64,000 nucleotides of DNA from Pseudoalteromonas sp. OOF1S-7 (GTDB lineage Bacteria > Pseudomonadota > Gammaproteobacteria > Enterobacterales > Alteromonadaceae), in assembly GCF_022347765.1 (NCBI RefSeq), contig NZ_JAKRFZ010000012.1:1-64000 (forward strand), read 5' to 3'. The notes beneath the pieces were generated by a model. The model worked only from the letters and a program-made list of their open reading frames with translations, had not been told where the DNA came from and made no database searches. Shown here piece by piece: positions 17,434 through 26,926 of the stretch. Position numbers and translations under genes: made by a program. How positions within the stretch are numbered: the stretch's first letter is position 1; every line of letters begins with the position of its first letter.

Positions 17434-18063
17434 ATGGAATATCTCTACGCAATCATCCTCTTTGCTATCTCGTCTTCTGTTACCCCAGGTCCCAACAATA
17501 TTATGATAATGACTTCTGGTGTGAACTTTGGTGTAAAAAAGAGCCTGCCTTTGTTGAGTGGTATATGTATTGGTTTTGCCTTTATGCTCCTGTTAGTCGG
17601 GCTCGGTTTCTCCCGCTTATTTGAATGGTTTCCCGCATTACATATGATCATAAAATGTGCGGGTGTGTTGTACTTGCTGTATCTGGCCTGGTTGATAGCG
17701 CGCTCGGCCGATATCCAGAGTACAGCCAGCCAGGGTGAGCCCCTGTCGTTTTTAAAAGGCGCTTTGTTCCAGTGGATCAATGGTAAAGCCTGGGTGGTTG
17801 CAACTGGCGCGGTTGCTGCCTTTACTACGGTTGGTGGTGGAGTCGATAGCCAGACAATGCTGATTGCCATCACTTTCTTATTGGTATCATATCCTTGTGT
17901 TGGCGTCTGGCTGTTATTTGGCTCGCTGTTAAAAAATTGGTTGGGTAGTGCAGCCAGTCGTAATCGTTTTAATTTGGTAATGGCAAGCTTATTGGTCATC
18001 TCTGTACTACCTGTGCTAAAAGAGATCCTATTACAACTACAGGGACAGGTAATGGCGCTCTGA
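17434..18063 (+). CDS. LysE/RhtB-family amino-acid exporter
   Basis: The 209-residue protein starts with the family signature Val-Thr-Pro-Gly-Pro-Asn-Asn (about 17-23) and has six hydrophobic segments. LysE/RhtB proteins export amino acids or homoserine-type compounds through the inner membrane. It is followed 80 bases later by a GNAT gene on the same strand. The substrate cannot be predicted. Confidence 0.85.
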   Translation: MEYLYAIILFAISSSVTPGPNNIMIMTSGVNFGVKKSLPLLSGICIGFAFMLLLVGLGFSRLFEWFPALHMIIKCAGVLYLLYLAWLIARSADIQSTASQGEPLSFLKGALFQWINGKAWVVATGAVAAFTTVGGGVDSQTMLIAITFLLVSYPCVGVWLLFGSLLKNWLGSAASRNRFNLVMASLLVISVLPVLKEILLQLQGQVMAL

Positions 18064-18144
18064 CAGGGTGCTGTAAAGGGCATTGACACCAGCATCTGCG
18101 TGGCTCAAATCAGTACTGAAAATAATAATGTAAGGAATATCCAA

Positions 18145-18645
18145 ATGATCACCTATCGACTTGCTTTGGCTGCCGAAGCCGAGGCTCTAAAAGCATTGTT
18201 ATGGCAACATGGCCAGAATGAATGGAACTACTTAACCGAAGAAGGTGTGCATGCTGAGTTTGAGCTATTCAGCCTTGGTGTTGCTAGCATCCTGGTAGCA
18301 GAGCAGGAAGGCGAAATCATAGGCTTCTCGGTGCTGATTGACGGTGCATATGGTCCGGATTACCTGAGCAAGTATACTAATCACAAGGCGATGTATTTTA
18401 TCGGTGATGTATTGGTTGCGCGCCAGCATGGTGGTAAAGGCATCGCTACTGCCCTGTTGAAGGCGTGTATTGCTCAGGCAAAGCAAGCTGGTGGTGAACT
18501 GGTATTAATTGAGCGGCATGAAGAGAATAAGGCTTCAGCAGGCATGATGCGTAAAGCCGGATTCCACATTATAGATACTTTTCATGACCCGCAAAAGCGC
18601 AGCGCCGGATCACAAAATAGTTGTATTCTGGCCACTGAGCTGTGA
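18145..18645 (+). CDS. GNAT-family N-acetyltransferase
   Basis: The 166-residue protein shows the GNAT acetyl-CoA loop Arg-Gln-His-Gly-Gly-Lys-Gly-Ile-Ala-Thr (about 94-103) and the C-terminal Asn-Lys-Ala-Ser-Ala-Gly-Met-Met-Arg-Lys-Ala-Gly-Phe segment. ATG 18145 follows TAAGGA at good spacing; an upstream in-frame start at 18100 lacks a site. It may be co-transcribed with the LysE-type exporter, a pairing seen in amino-acid or toxic-compound resistance, but the substrate is unknown. Confidence 0.82.
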   Translation: MITYRLALAAEAEALKALLWQHGQNEWNYLTEEGVHAEFELFSLGVASILVAEQEGEIIGFSVLIDGAYGPDYLSKYTNHKAMYFIGDVLVARQHGGKGIATALLKACIAQAKQAGGELVLIERHEENKASAGMMRKAGFHIIDTFHDPQKRSAGSQNSCILATEL

Positions 18646-18727
18646 TAGCGTACTTTACAGAGTCTCTGATACTCAGTTAAGCCTGGTTCTGGCCAGATGC
18701 ATAACAGGGTGGTCTTTGCTGATTAGC

Positions 18728-19336
18728 TCAGCGTACGGCCACCGTCACGCCTGATGCTGCTAATACTGAACCGGCACAGCGGTTGAGCATGGTGAGTCGT
18801 CGTGGTGTAGATATAAGCTTTCTGGCCTGACTGCCCAGGTAAACATAGCCCAGATTCACCGAGCCAAATGCCAGCGTTGCACATGCCATGATCCCCACAA
18901 TGTCCGTATAGGTCATGCTTTCTATGGCTACAAAGGTGGGGAACAAAGCAACGTAAAAAACAATGGCCTTTGGGTTACTCAGCGTCAGCAAAAAACCACT
19001 CAGTACGGCCGACTGGGTGCTATGTGTTGTTGTGTCTGTGATCGTGGCATTGGGTTTTGCCAGTAACAGGGAAATGCCCATCCAGATCAGATAAGCGGCA
19101 CAGAGGTATTTGATGATAACAAAGGCGCTACCTAATACTTCAGCAACGACCGCCAGGCCTGAGATTGCAAGTAAAATGAACACATAATCGGCCAGCAGTA
19201 AGCCGGCAGTCATAAACATACCCCGTTTATACCCACTGGCAACGGAGGCCGATGTAATAGCAAATACAGCTGGTCCGGGTATGATGGCGACAACAAACAT
19301 CGCGATAAACAACGCCATATAATGTTCAAAAGTCAT
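18728..19336 (-). CDS. LysE/RhtB-family amino-acid exporter
   Basis: The 202-residue protein has Ile-Ile-Pro-Gly-Pro-Ala-Val near residue 20 and six hydrophobic helices, the LysE/RhtB layout. It is on the minus strand alone, with ATG 19336 after an AAGGAG. It is a second family member within 2 kb but differs clearly from the one at 17434, so it is not a recent duplicate. Confidence 0.85.
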   Translation of the reverse strand: MTFEHYMALFIAMFVVAIIPGPAVFAITSASVASGYKRGMFMTAGLLLADYVFILLAISGLAVVAEVLGSAFVIIKYLCAAYLIWMGISLLLAKPNATITDTTTHSTQSAVLSGFLLTLSNPKAIVFYVALFPTFVAIESMTYTDIVGIMACATLAFGSVNLGYVYLGSQARKLISTPRRLTMLNRCAGSVLAASGVTVAVR

Positions 19337-19523
19337 GCAACTTCTCCTTATTTAAACCATATTTGCCTATTAAATCGACTGAAACCATTATTGGCAAGTC
19401 GATCTGTGGCACATTTTATCCAAATGTGAGGGATCCCGAGGGCGGAACTGCAGGCTTCTTGTCAGACTAAATTATTCACTTCATCTTACGTTTTTAGTAT
19501 TTAACCCCAATTTAATGAAAGTT

Positions 19524-19546
19524 AAAATGTTACAATATAACATTTT
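19524..19546 (+). promoter_or_regulatory. Zur box
   Basis: A near-perfect 23-base palindrome with 9-base arms AAAATGTTA and TAACATTTT and a 5-base centre CAATA. This matches the gammaproteobacterial Zur (zinc uptake repressor) consensus with arms GAAATGTTA/TAACATTTC. It ends 37 bases before the TonB receptor ATG at 19584, so the receptor and its downstream partner should be switched on by zinc shortage. Confidence 0.85.
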
Positions 19547-19583
19547 GGGTTGTAACTAAGATAAACACTAGGGTCTCACAAAC

Positions 19584-21689
19584 ATGTCATTGCTTTTATC
19601 AACGCTGACGGTCATTGCGTCAGCTGCAGCTGCGCCCGCAACTGGGATGGAAAAGTCGGTCGAAAAAATAGAGGTACAAGGTGTGCGCGCACGTCTGATC
19701 AAGTCGGGTGCATTAAAGGACGATATCGCCAAAACGGAGTTGCTTTCAAACGAATATATAAAAAATACCCAATCCTCCAGTTTGGCAGATGCAATCCAAA
19801 ATGCCATAGGTATTCGTGTATCCAATGAATGCGCTATGTGTGGTGCAAAACGGATCATGATCAATGGTTTGAAAGGGGAGCACACCAATGTACTGATTGA
19901 TGGGATCCCCATGCACACCATGATTTCGGGCTTTTACGGTATGGATTCCGTTGCAGCTTCCGGCATCGGGCGCATAGAAATTGCCCGTGGTGCCGGTGCA
20001 TCACTTACTGCACCGGAAGCCATTGGCGGAACGGTTAATCTGGTAACGGCAGAGCCCAGCGAAGATAACATTAAGCTTGATATGGCGACAGGCACCGATG
20101 GATACAAGCTGTTCTCGGCGCTGGCAAGTGGTATAAGTGCAGACGGCAACACCCGGGCAACCCTGATTGGGCAGTATGATAACAAAGATCAGTTTGATGG
20201 TGATGGTAATGGCGTGAGTGAAAACCCAGCTCTGACCAATCAGTCACTCACGCTAATTGTCTCTCACGATATGGGTTATTCAGATAATATCCGGGTGCGT
20301 CTGAATCAAACTCAGTCAGAGGTCTTTGGTGGTCCTGTTCTGGGTGATACCGCAACCAGTATTTCTGCCACTTTGGCCAGCACCAGTCAGGGGGAAGCTG
20401 ACTCTTTGTTTGTGAATGATGATGTAAGAAATCGTTACATCGGCCATGCCTGGGAAACCGCTGAGTGGGTTAAGACAGAGCGCGAAGAAGCCAGCCTGAG
20501 CTGGTTACATGAGATTTCGTCGCGCCTGAATGTGACCTCCAGTTTGGCCTATGTGGATCATATTCAGGATTCGTTCTACGAGCGCACAGATTATTATGCT
20601 GAAGATACCATGTACTATTATTCGGTGCGCTTTAACTATGATCTGAATGCTGAGCACCTGCTTACCTTTGGTGTGGACAAGCGAGATGAAACCATGCGTT
20701 CATCATCCGCCGCACTGGAAAGCACGGCGAACTATGTAACCGACAGTTTTGATTACGACACAACCGGTCTTTATATTCAGGATACCTGGTTGCCGAGCGA
20801 GTCGGCGGAAGTCTCTGCTGCTGTGCGCCTGGATCGGATCCAGGCCGACTTTGTTGACCCGCAAAAGCCCGGCATTGAGATAGACAAAACCATCCTGTCG
20901 CCCAGAGTCGACATGCGTTATTTCCACAATGATACTTTTACCTCGCGCCTGTCATTGGGTCAGGGTTATCGCGCACCATTGTCCTTCTTTGAAAGTGATC
21001 ATGGCATACTGGACTCAGGTAAAGGTTTTCAGGTCAATGTCAGTGAACCTGAGCGCTCAAAATCGGCAACTTACTCGCTCAGCTACGAGGCAGAAATGCT
21101 GACCGTCACAGCCTCTGCCGCACACACCAAAGTGGATCATCTGGCCACTTTGTCTCATACCGACGCAGGCACGCCTGTGCTTACTCAGCTGACAGAAACC
21201 GCTACGGTGACAGCGGCGGATATTTCGGCAAACTGGCAGGTTACAGAGATGCTGACTGTGTCTGCAATTGCAGAGCAATATTATTACGATGACACATTCA
21301 AAGCGTCCTTTGGCATCGCACCCATTGAAAAGCGTGTAACACTCAGCACCGACTTGCATATTAACGAGTGGGAAATCATCACCAGTGCAATCTGGGTGGC
21401 GAGTCGAGACCTGACAGAATACGGTTATGAAGGCTTTAACGATGCCCACGGTGTGTTTGCCAAACCCAGCACGGCTGAGAGTTATATCACGGTTGACTTA
21501 AAAGTGGTTAGGCCGCTTTCCAAAGCACTCAGTCTGTATGCCGGTGCCAGCAATTTGTTTGATTATAATCAGGCTGAAGATATGGGCAGTCCGCTGATGT
21601 ACGATGCACAAGGTGGCTACGATGTGGTGTATATCCATGGTCCACTGCGAGGTAGGCAGGCTTATCTTGGACTCAGCTATGAATTTTAA
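19584..21689 (+). CDS. TonB-dependent receptor, probably for zinc or a zinc complex
   Basis: The 701-residue outer-membrane protein has a short hydrophobic leader (about 1-17), a plug domain (about 45-160) with Ile-Asp-Gly-Ile-Pro and Arg-Ile-Glu-Ile-Ala-Arg-Gly-Ala-Gly-Ala-Ser, and a 22-strand barrel ending in Leu-Ser-Tyr-Glu-Phe, the terminal aromatic needed for outer-membrane assembly. The plug holds an unusual Cys-Ala-Met-Cys pair near residue 80, which could bind metal or form a disulfide. The Zur box upstream points to zinc or zincophore uptake. Its last codons overlap the thioredoxin-like gene. Confidence 0.85.
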   Translation: MSLLLSTLTVIASAAAAPATGMEKSVEKIEVQGVRARLIKSGALKDDIAKTELLSNEYIKNTQSSSLADAIQNAIGIRVSNECAMCGAKRIMINGLKGEHTNVLIDGIPMHTMISGFYGMDSVAASGIGRIEIARGAGASLTAPEAIGGTVNLVTAEPSEDNIKLDMATGTDGYKLFSALASGISADGNTRATLIGQYDNKDQFDGDGNGVSENPALTNQSLTLIVSHDMGYSDNIRVRLNQTQSEVFGGPVLGDTATSISATLASTSQGEADSLFVNDDVRNRYIGHAWETAEWVKTEREEASLSWLHEISSRLNVTSSLAYVDHIQDSFYERTDYYAEDTMYYYSVRFNYDLNAEHLLTFGVDKRDETMRSSSAALESTANYVTDSFDYDTTGLYIQDTWLPSESAEVSAAVRLDRIQADFVDPQKPGIEIDKTILSPRVDMRYFHNDTFTSRLSLGQGYRAPLSFFESDHGILDSGKGFQVNVSEPERSKSATYSLSYEAEMLTVTASAAHTKVDHLATLSHTDAGTPVLTQLTETATVTAADISANWQVTEMLTVSAIAEQYYYDDTFKASFGIAPIEKRVTLSTDLHINEWEIITSAIWVASRDLTEYGYEGFNDAHGVFAKPSTAESYITVDLKVVRPLSKALSLYAGASNLFDYNQAEDMGSPLMYDAQGGYDVVYIHGPLRGRQAYLGLSYEF

Positions 21690-22164
21690 ATGGGCTGCCA
21701 TGTTGCTGGCCATTTGCCTGGTGTATGAGAGTCATGCGACTGACTTTTATAGCCAACCCATGCAGCGCCTTGATGACGCTGCATATGGCGAGCAGCAAAC
21801 ACTGACCCCATTTACCGGCACGCCAGTACTGATGTCTTTTTTTATGCCAAACTGCCGCTGGTGTGAAAAGCAGCATGTAGCTCTGACCAAGCTGATTGAA
21901 TCTTGTGCCGGGGTTCAGCCTGTTATGATGGGGGTGAATGGAAATCGCCGTGATTTGCGGCGCGCACTCAAGCGAAAACACAATACATTTCCCGCTTTTT
22001 TGAGCAGCCGAGAGTTTACTCAGGCATTAGGGGTAACCCCGCCGGTCCCGATGACTTTGATCTTTAATCGCCAAGGTGAACTTGTGTTTTACACTCAGGG
22101 CTACCGATCACAGCAAACTTTGTCCACTTTACTAAAAAAGCACCGAGTCACGCGGTGTCTCTGA
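21679..22164 (+). CDS. Thioredoxin-fold periplasmic protein (TlpA-like)
   Basis: The 161-residue product has a signal peptide (about 1-20) and a thioredoxin-like core: Val-Leu-Met-Ser-Phe-Phe-Met-Pro-Asn-Cys-Arg-Trp-Cys gives a CxxC active site near residue 53-56, and Pro-Val-Pro-Met-Thr-Leu supplies the cis-proline. ATG 21679 overlaps the receptor gene by 11 bases, so it shares the Zur-controlled transcript. It may reduce or form the CxxC in the receptor plug, or handle metal-bound thiols; this is inference. Confidence 0.75.
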   Translation: MNFKWAAMLLAICLVYESHATDFYSQPMQRLDDAAYGEQQTLTPFTGTPVLMSFFMPNCRWCEKQHVALTKLIESCAGVQPVMMGVNGNRRDLRRALKRKHNTFPAFLSSREFTQALGVTPPVPMTLIFNRQGELVFYTQGYRSQQTLSTLLKKHRVTRCL

Positions 22165-22362
22165 GGTTGTTTTGCTGGCACTCTGGTTGCGTATTTACTT
22201 GCACAGCAGTGCTGATGTGACAAGGTTAACTTGTTGCGATAAGCTCAATAATTTCTCTAATTACCTGCCACTTACTGTTTTTTGAACAGCTCTCTTCTAT
22301 ATTTATTAAGACAATACAGTCGTCTGGTTTATGGGGGACACTTGAGCGAGCCGTTACCTTCC

Positions 22363-23619
22363 ATGTCTCTTGTTAAGAGACTAACGCAACTGAACTTGTC
22401 GGTTATGGCAAGCAGTATGTTGTTAGTGTTTTCGCTGACGTCGATATTTCTGTGGTTTGTGGTCCGTGATCGGCAGGCCGAAACGGCAGAGATCAACCTG
22501 GCACAGTTGGCACATAACGTGGTGCCCATGCTGGTTTTCAATGACGTGGATACGGCAAGCAAAGAACTGGAACTCGTCGGTGTCAATAAAGATGTGCTGT
22601 TTGTGTCGTTGCGTAACACCAAAGGGGAGGTGTTCAGTGAATATGCCAACCCCAGTTTTGTGCCGTCTTCGGCTTTGTATCGGCAGATTAGCACTGAACC
22701 TCAGCGGGAATACGAAGGCGTGCGAATGCGTTTGTATTACCCGGTGTCAATTAAAGGTAAGCTTGAGGGCGACCTGATCATGGTGCTCGACTTAACCGGC
22801 ATGATGTACTGGTATTTACAGTTGGTACTCATGTTGGCGTTACTGAGTGCCGCGCTGTTTACGGTCTCGGCTGTTTTGCTGTCGCGTGTGCAGCGTCAGG
22901 CCCTGATGCCCCTTATTTCATTGTCGGAACTGGCGCAGCGGGTATCTCACGAGCATAATTTTCAGTTACGCGCCACAGTGATCCGCGATGATGAGATTGG
23001 CATTCTAACCCGTAGCTTTAATGAATTACTGAAGCGCGTTGACATATCTCAGGCTGAGCTACGACAGCAGCTCGAACAAGAACAGGCTCAGGGACAGCAA
23101 CTTAAGCAAATGGTACGCACCGATCCGCTTACTAAGCTGCCAAATCGGGTGGCACTGAATCAATTACTCAAAGAGATAACCTGCGAAGCTTGCAATCCTA
23201 AGCCTTTAAGCTGCTTGATGTTTATTGATCTCGATAATTTTAAATTTGTGAACGACAATTATGGCCACGAAGCCGGAGATGAAACTCTGATTGAGGTGGG
23301 AAAGCGGATCAGTGCGATGATCCGCAGTGATGACCTGCTTTGCCGCCTGGGCGGTGATGAATTTGCGTTGCTGCTGCCCAGCATAGAATCAACGGAAAAT
23401 GCAGAGAAGCTGGCCGCAAGGATAGTCACCATTATTAATCGGCCCATCATAGTTAAAGAGACGGTGATGCCGATTGGGATCAGTATTGGCCTGGCTTACA
23501 CCCCCCTCGATGCCGACGCGCCTATGGAACTGCTCAATTGTGCCGACGATGCGATGTATGCAGCCAAGCGTGCGGGGAAAAACAACTTTCAGGTCTTTAG
23601 CAAACAGGCATCGGTATGA
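22363..23619 (+). CDS. YfiN-like diguanylate cyclase (CHASE8-HAMP-GGDEF)
   Basis: With ATG 22363 the protein is 418 residues; in-frame TTG starts at 22342 (after GGGGGA) and 22282 would lengthen it. It has a membrane helix (about 12-35), a periplasmic domain with the CHASE8-like Asn-Val-Val-Pro-Met-Leu-Val-Phe-Asn-Asp segment, a second helix (about 145-170), HAMP and an intact GGDEF domain (Gly-Gly-Asp-Glu-Phe). It should make cyclic di-GMP from GTP at the inner membrane. A TonB receptor gene overlaps its stop and a YfiR-type gene follows, which suggests YfiR-like repression of this YfiN-like cyclase. Confidence 0.82.
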   Translation: MSLVKRLTQLNLSVMASSMLLVFSLTSIFLWFVVRDRQAETAEINLAQLAHNVVPMLVFNDVDTASKELELVGVNKDVLFVSLRNTKGEVFSEYANPSFVPSSALYRQISTEPQREYEGVRMRLYYPVSIKGKLEGDLIMVLDLTGMMYWYLQLVLMLALLSAALFTVSAVLLSRVQRQALMPLISLSELAQRVSHEHNFQLRATVIRDDEIGILTRSFNELLKRVDISQAELRQQLEQEQAQGQQLKQMVRTDPLTKLPNRVALNQLLKEITCEACNPKPLSCLMFIDLDNFKFVNDNYGHEAGDETLIEVGKRISAMIRSDDLLCRLGGDEFALLLPSIESTENAEKLAARIVTIINRPIIVKETVMPIGISIGLAYTPLDADAPMELLNCADDAMYAAKRAGKNNFQVFSKQASV

Positions 23620-25595
23620 AACAGCAATATCTTATTGCGGGATTCATGGTTGGATTATCGAGCTGCGTGCTGGCAAAAAATGATCCGCTCCCCGAGCTGG
23701 AAGACTTGTTGAATCAGCAGCTTAACCAGTTACCAAGCAATACCCAAATCTCCGCAGGCTCCAGGATAGAGCGCTCAAGTAGTGACAGCATGGCGGTAAC
23801 GCACGTGATCACCGACAAGGACATCAGACAGTTTAATCTGCAGTCACTGGCAGACATTCTGGCGATGTTTGTTGGTATTACCACCCGGGATAACAGCTCG
23901 TTTATCTATCTTGGCTCAAGAGGTATAGGTCGGCCCGGCGATTTTAACTCGCGTTTTTTGTTCTTACTGGACGGGACCAGAATGAACGAAAATCTGCTGG
24001 ATGCCGGGTTGCTTGGCTACGAGAATTTTGTCGATGTGGGGCTGATTGAACGAGTGGAGTACAGTCCCGGCGCCTCAGCTGCTTTGTATGGTAATAATGC
24101 GCTCCTAGGAGTGATTAATATAGTCACTAAAACCAGCAGCAAATTGCGTGGCCTGAATACTGCTGTGTCTGTCACTAACAACAACACACAGCATGGCCGG
24201 ATAACCTTTGGGCTGCGTTCTGAAGGTGGGGCTGATAGCTGGCTTTCTCTGAGTGGTGCCAAGTTGCGAGATATCGACTTTCCGGTGCCGGGAGCGCCTG
24301 CTGAGCTGTTAGCTTGGCAGCACCTGAATAAGGAAAGCAGCAGCAGAGCGATGTTCAGCCACCAAAGTGGCAGCTTTCAGTTTCAGGCAGCGGCTTCACG
24401 GCGTCAGCGCAGTTTCCCGGATGGCTTTAGTGTGCTGCGCTCTGACGTGCCCGCTATGGTGACCCCCGAGCTTGAAACACTGGACAATGAGGCCTTTTTT
24501 GTGGCTTTGACGTTTGATGACACCACTTCGGAAAATATCGAGGCATATTTTCATATCTCCACCCATGGCAACGACCTTATCCGCAATGTGCCACTGACCT
24601 TACCAAACGGTGGGCTAGAGTTTGTGCGCCCTATGAATTCCGGACGCTGGAGTAATGTAGACGGACAGCTGGTTTTTCTGGGAGTTGAGAATCACGAATT
24701 GATGCTGGGCATAGACTTTCAGAGAGACCACAGGCAGGCATTTAGCTCCCGCTCCAGCATTCCCACGCAGTTTAACTTTGAGCAAAAAAGCAACGAAAAT
24801 CGCTATGGTCTGTATGTTCAGGACCTGTGGCGAATTACACCTAAATTTAAGTTCCAGTGGGCGCTGAGATATGATAATTCAGACTTCAGTTCTGAGCGAT
24901 GGTCTCCCAGCTTAACCGCCAAATACAGTTTTACACCGGGCCATCGCTTGTTGCTGCGCCACAGTCGGGCGTTCAGAGTGGCGAACTTTCTGGAGCGCAA
25001 CGCGAACAGCGTATTTAACGAACCTAACCCCAAGAATGAAACCATTGATTATAATGAGATAAGCTTGGTACAGCGCTGGAGCAATTCGCTATCGTCGTTT
25101 ACAACGCTTTATTACGCCAACATAGATAACCTGATCCATCAGGATTTTTTCCGGCCAATTTACTTTAATCCTCCGCCCATTCGCAGTCATGGCGTTGAGT
25201 TTGGTGTAGATAAGCGCTGGTCGAACGGAATGTCCCTGATAGCCAGCTCGGCGATTCAGCGTTCACGCCTGCGAGGTGGGTTTGGTATTGCCAACTCGCC
25301 GGAGTTTATCGGCAAGGTGCGTTTTAGCTTACCGCTTGGCCGCTCTGGATTTACGCTGAGTCTGAACTCTTATGGCGTCAGTAAAAGAAGAACTTTTGAC
25401 AGTCATTTGCCGGGCTTTGCCAGCCATGATGTCAGTGTAAACTGGCAAAACGAGGAGGACGTATTTATTGCACTGGGAGTCAGAAATATTACCGACAAAG
25501 AAATCCTCGATATCACCGATGACGGGTTTGTGCCTAATCTGCAGCGTCGTCGTCAGCTGCACTTGTCGGTTAACTGGAGCTGGGACCATGACTAA
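23616..25595 (+). CDS. TonB-dependent receptor in a cyclic di-GMP signalling operon
   Basis: The 659-residue protein has a signal peptide (1-20), a plug domain (about 55-170) with Gly-Ser-Arg-Gly-Ile-Gly-Arg-Pro-Gly-Asp, Leu-Leu-Asp-Gly-Thr-Arg and Glu-Arg-Val-Glu-Tyr-Ser-Pro-Gly-Ala-Ser, and a long barrel. Its ATG overlaps the cyclase stop (ATGA) and its stop overlaps the YfiR-like start. This resembles TonB-type receptors of the colicin I/vitamin B12 class that sit in GGDEF/YfiR operons of Alteromonadales and Vibrionales. It may sense or import a ligand that feeds into cyclase control. No Fur or Zur site is seen directly upstream of the operon. Confidence 0.82.
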   Translation: MKQQYLIAGFMVGLSSCVLAKNDPLPELEDLLNQQLNQLPSNTQISAGSRIERSSSDSMAVTHVITDKDIRQFNLQSLADILAMFVGITTRDNSSFIYLGSRGIGRPGDFNSRFLFLLDGTRMNENLLDAGLLGYENFVDVGLIERVEYSPGASAALYGNNALLGVINIVTKTSSKLRGLNTAVSVTNNNTQHGRITFGLRSEGGADSWLSLSGAKLRDIDFPVPGAPAELLAWQHLNKESSSRAMFSHQSGSFQFQAAASRRQRSFPDGFSVLRSDVPAMVTPELETLDNEAFFVALTFDDTTSENIEAYFHISTHGNDLIRNVPLTLPNGGLEFVRPMNSGRWSNVDGQLVFLGVENHELMLGIDFQRDHRQAFSSRSSIPTQFNFEQKSNENRYGLYVQDLWRITPKFKFQWALRYDNSDFSSERWSPSLTAKYSFTPGHRLLLRHSRAFRVANFLERNANSVFNEPNPKNETIDYNEISLVQRWSNSLSSFTTLYYANIDNLIHQDFFRPIYFNPPPIRSHGVEFGVDKRWSNGMSLIASSAIQRSRLRGGFGIANSPEFIGKVRFSLPLGRSGFTLSLNSYGVSKRRTFDSHLPGFASHDVSVNWQNEEDVFIALGVRNITDKEILDITDDGFVPNLQRRRQLHLSVNWSWDHD

Positions 25596-26094
25596 GCTGC
25601 TCATAGCTGTGTGTTTTTCATTGTTTCTGTCTGAGGGAAAGGCGCAAAACCTCAGTGAGAATGAGCTCAAGGCGGCGTTTTTATATCGTTTTAGTCAGTT
25701 CAGTAAATGGCCACCTCCACCACCGGATAAACTGAGCTTTTGCGTGGTCGGTAACCCGGATCTTTACCAGGCCATAGGCTCTTTGCTGCACGAGCAGCAG
25801 GTCGATGATGATACCGAAGTCATTGAACTGCCCGACAACGAACAAGTATCACAATGCGATATCCTATTTTTGAGCCAGCAAAACAGGCAGCAAACCCAGT
25901 ACTGGCTTGAAGATCTGGCACAGTCCCCGGTGCTGGTGGTCGCGGATACCAGCGAAGGGTTTCGCCAGGGGGCCATGATAGGTCTGATTGCCGATGCCAA
26001 CAATCTCAGTTTTCGTGTCAATCTGACAGACGCAAAGCGCCGTGGCCTGAACTTCAGTGCCCATTTACTCAAACTGGCCACTGAGGTACGTTGA
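25588..26094 (+). CDS. YfiR-like periplasmic protein (DUF4154)
   Basis: The 168-residue product has a signal peptide (about 1-19), then Leu-Lys-Ala-Ala-Phe-Leu-Tyr-Arg-Phe-Ser-Gln-Phe-Ser-Lys-Trp-Pro, the hallmark opening of YfiR/DUF4154, and a Cys-Asp-Ile-Leu-Phe-Leu-Ser segment. In Pseudomonas, YfiR holds the cyclase YfiN inactive in the periplasm. Here it shares an operon with a YfiN-like cyclase, with a TonB receptor placed between the two genes. ATG 25588 overlaps the receptor stop. Confidence 0.82.
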   Translation: MTKLLIAVCFSLFLSEGKAQNLSENELKAAFLYRFSQFSKWPPPPPDKLSFCVVGNPDLYQAIGSLLHEQQVDDDTEVIELPDNEQVSQCDILFLSQQNRQQTQYWLEDLAQSPVLVVADTSEGFRQGAMIGLIADANNLSFRVNLTDAKRRGLNFSAHLLKLATEVR

Positions 26095-26139
26095 AATAAA
26101 CGACAACATAAGTGTAAGCAAAGCGTTAGGGAGAATAAT

Positions 26140-26898
26140 ATGAAACTGATGGGACTCGACCTGGCCTGGCACAGTGAAAAGAACCCTTCTGCGGCGGCTG
26201 TAGGTAGCCTGAATGAAGGCGTGTTATCTCTGGAAGGGATAGAGCCTGCTCTGTTTGGTCTGCCAGATATTGTGACCTTCATCGCAGGGCAACCCTCGCT
26301 CACAGGTATTGCCATTGATGCGCCGTTGATCATCGAAAATCACACGGGTCAGCGGGAATGTGAAAAACAGCTCAGCAGAGACTATGGGTCGCGGAAAGCC
26401 TCTTGCCATACCTCAAACACCACCTTGTATCCCGCCGCTGCCAGTGTCGCACTCTCGCTGGCCTTACAGGAGAAGGGGTTTGGGCATCTGGCATTGGCAA
26501 AATGGCAAATTGAATGTTATCCGCATCCCGCGATGATCGAATGTTTTGAATTACCGGAGAGACTACTTTATAAAAAGGGCGATGTGGCCACGCGCAAGGC
26601 AGGTCAGGTCGCGTTGGCCAGTTTAATTGCGCAACTTGCGTCTTCGCGGGTTTTAGCGCTTGAGATACCTGTGTCGTTCTCGCCCATTTTGTCTGAGGAC
26701 TATATTGTATCATTGAGCGGGCAAGCCCTTAAAAGCAATGAAGACGCACTGGATGCCATTTTCTGTCTATATATCGCCGGGCTTTATCAGATACAAGCAC
26801 CGGGAATGACCTATGGGTGTGACCAGCAAGGGTATATCTGGGTGCCGCAAATATCCTGTATTTCGTGGTCGCCACCCGGTCTGAGCAAGTGTTTGTAG
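26140..26898 (+). CDS. DUF429 family protein
   Basis: The 252-residue protein opens with Met-Gly-Leu-Asp-Leu-Ala-Trp, has Ile-Ala-Ile-Asp-Ala-Pro-Leu near 60 and Cys-Tyr-Pro-His-Pro-Ala near 125, and ends with Asp-Ala-Leu-Asp-Ala-Ile-Phe-Cys-Leu-Tyr. These match DUF429, a predicted RNase-H-fold nuclease family. The paired acidic residues could hold metal. GGGAGA precedes the ATG. It is convergent with the gene at 26927. The biological substrate is unknown. Confidence 0.75.
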   Translation: MKLMGLDLAWHSEKNPSAAAVGSLNEGVLSLEGIEPALFGLPDIVTFIAGQPSLTGIAIDAPLIIENHTGQRECEKQLSRDYGSRKASCHTSNTTLYPAAASVALSLALQEKGFGHLALAKWQIECYPHPAMIECFELPERLLYKKGDVATRKAGQVALASLIAQLASSRVLALEIPVSFSPILSEDYIVSLSGQALKSNEDALDAIFCLYIAGLYQIQAPGMTYGCDQQGYIWVPQISCISWSPPGLSKCL

Positions 26899-26926
26899 TG
26901 CTGAATACAAAAAGATCCAGGAGCGG

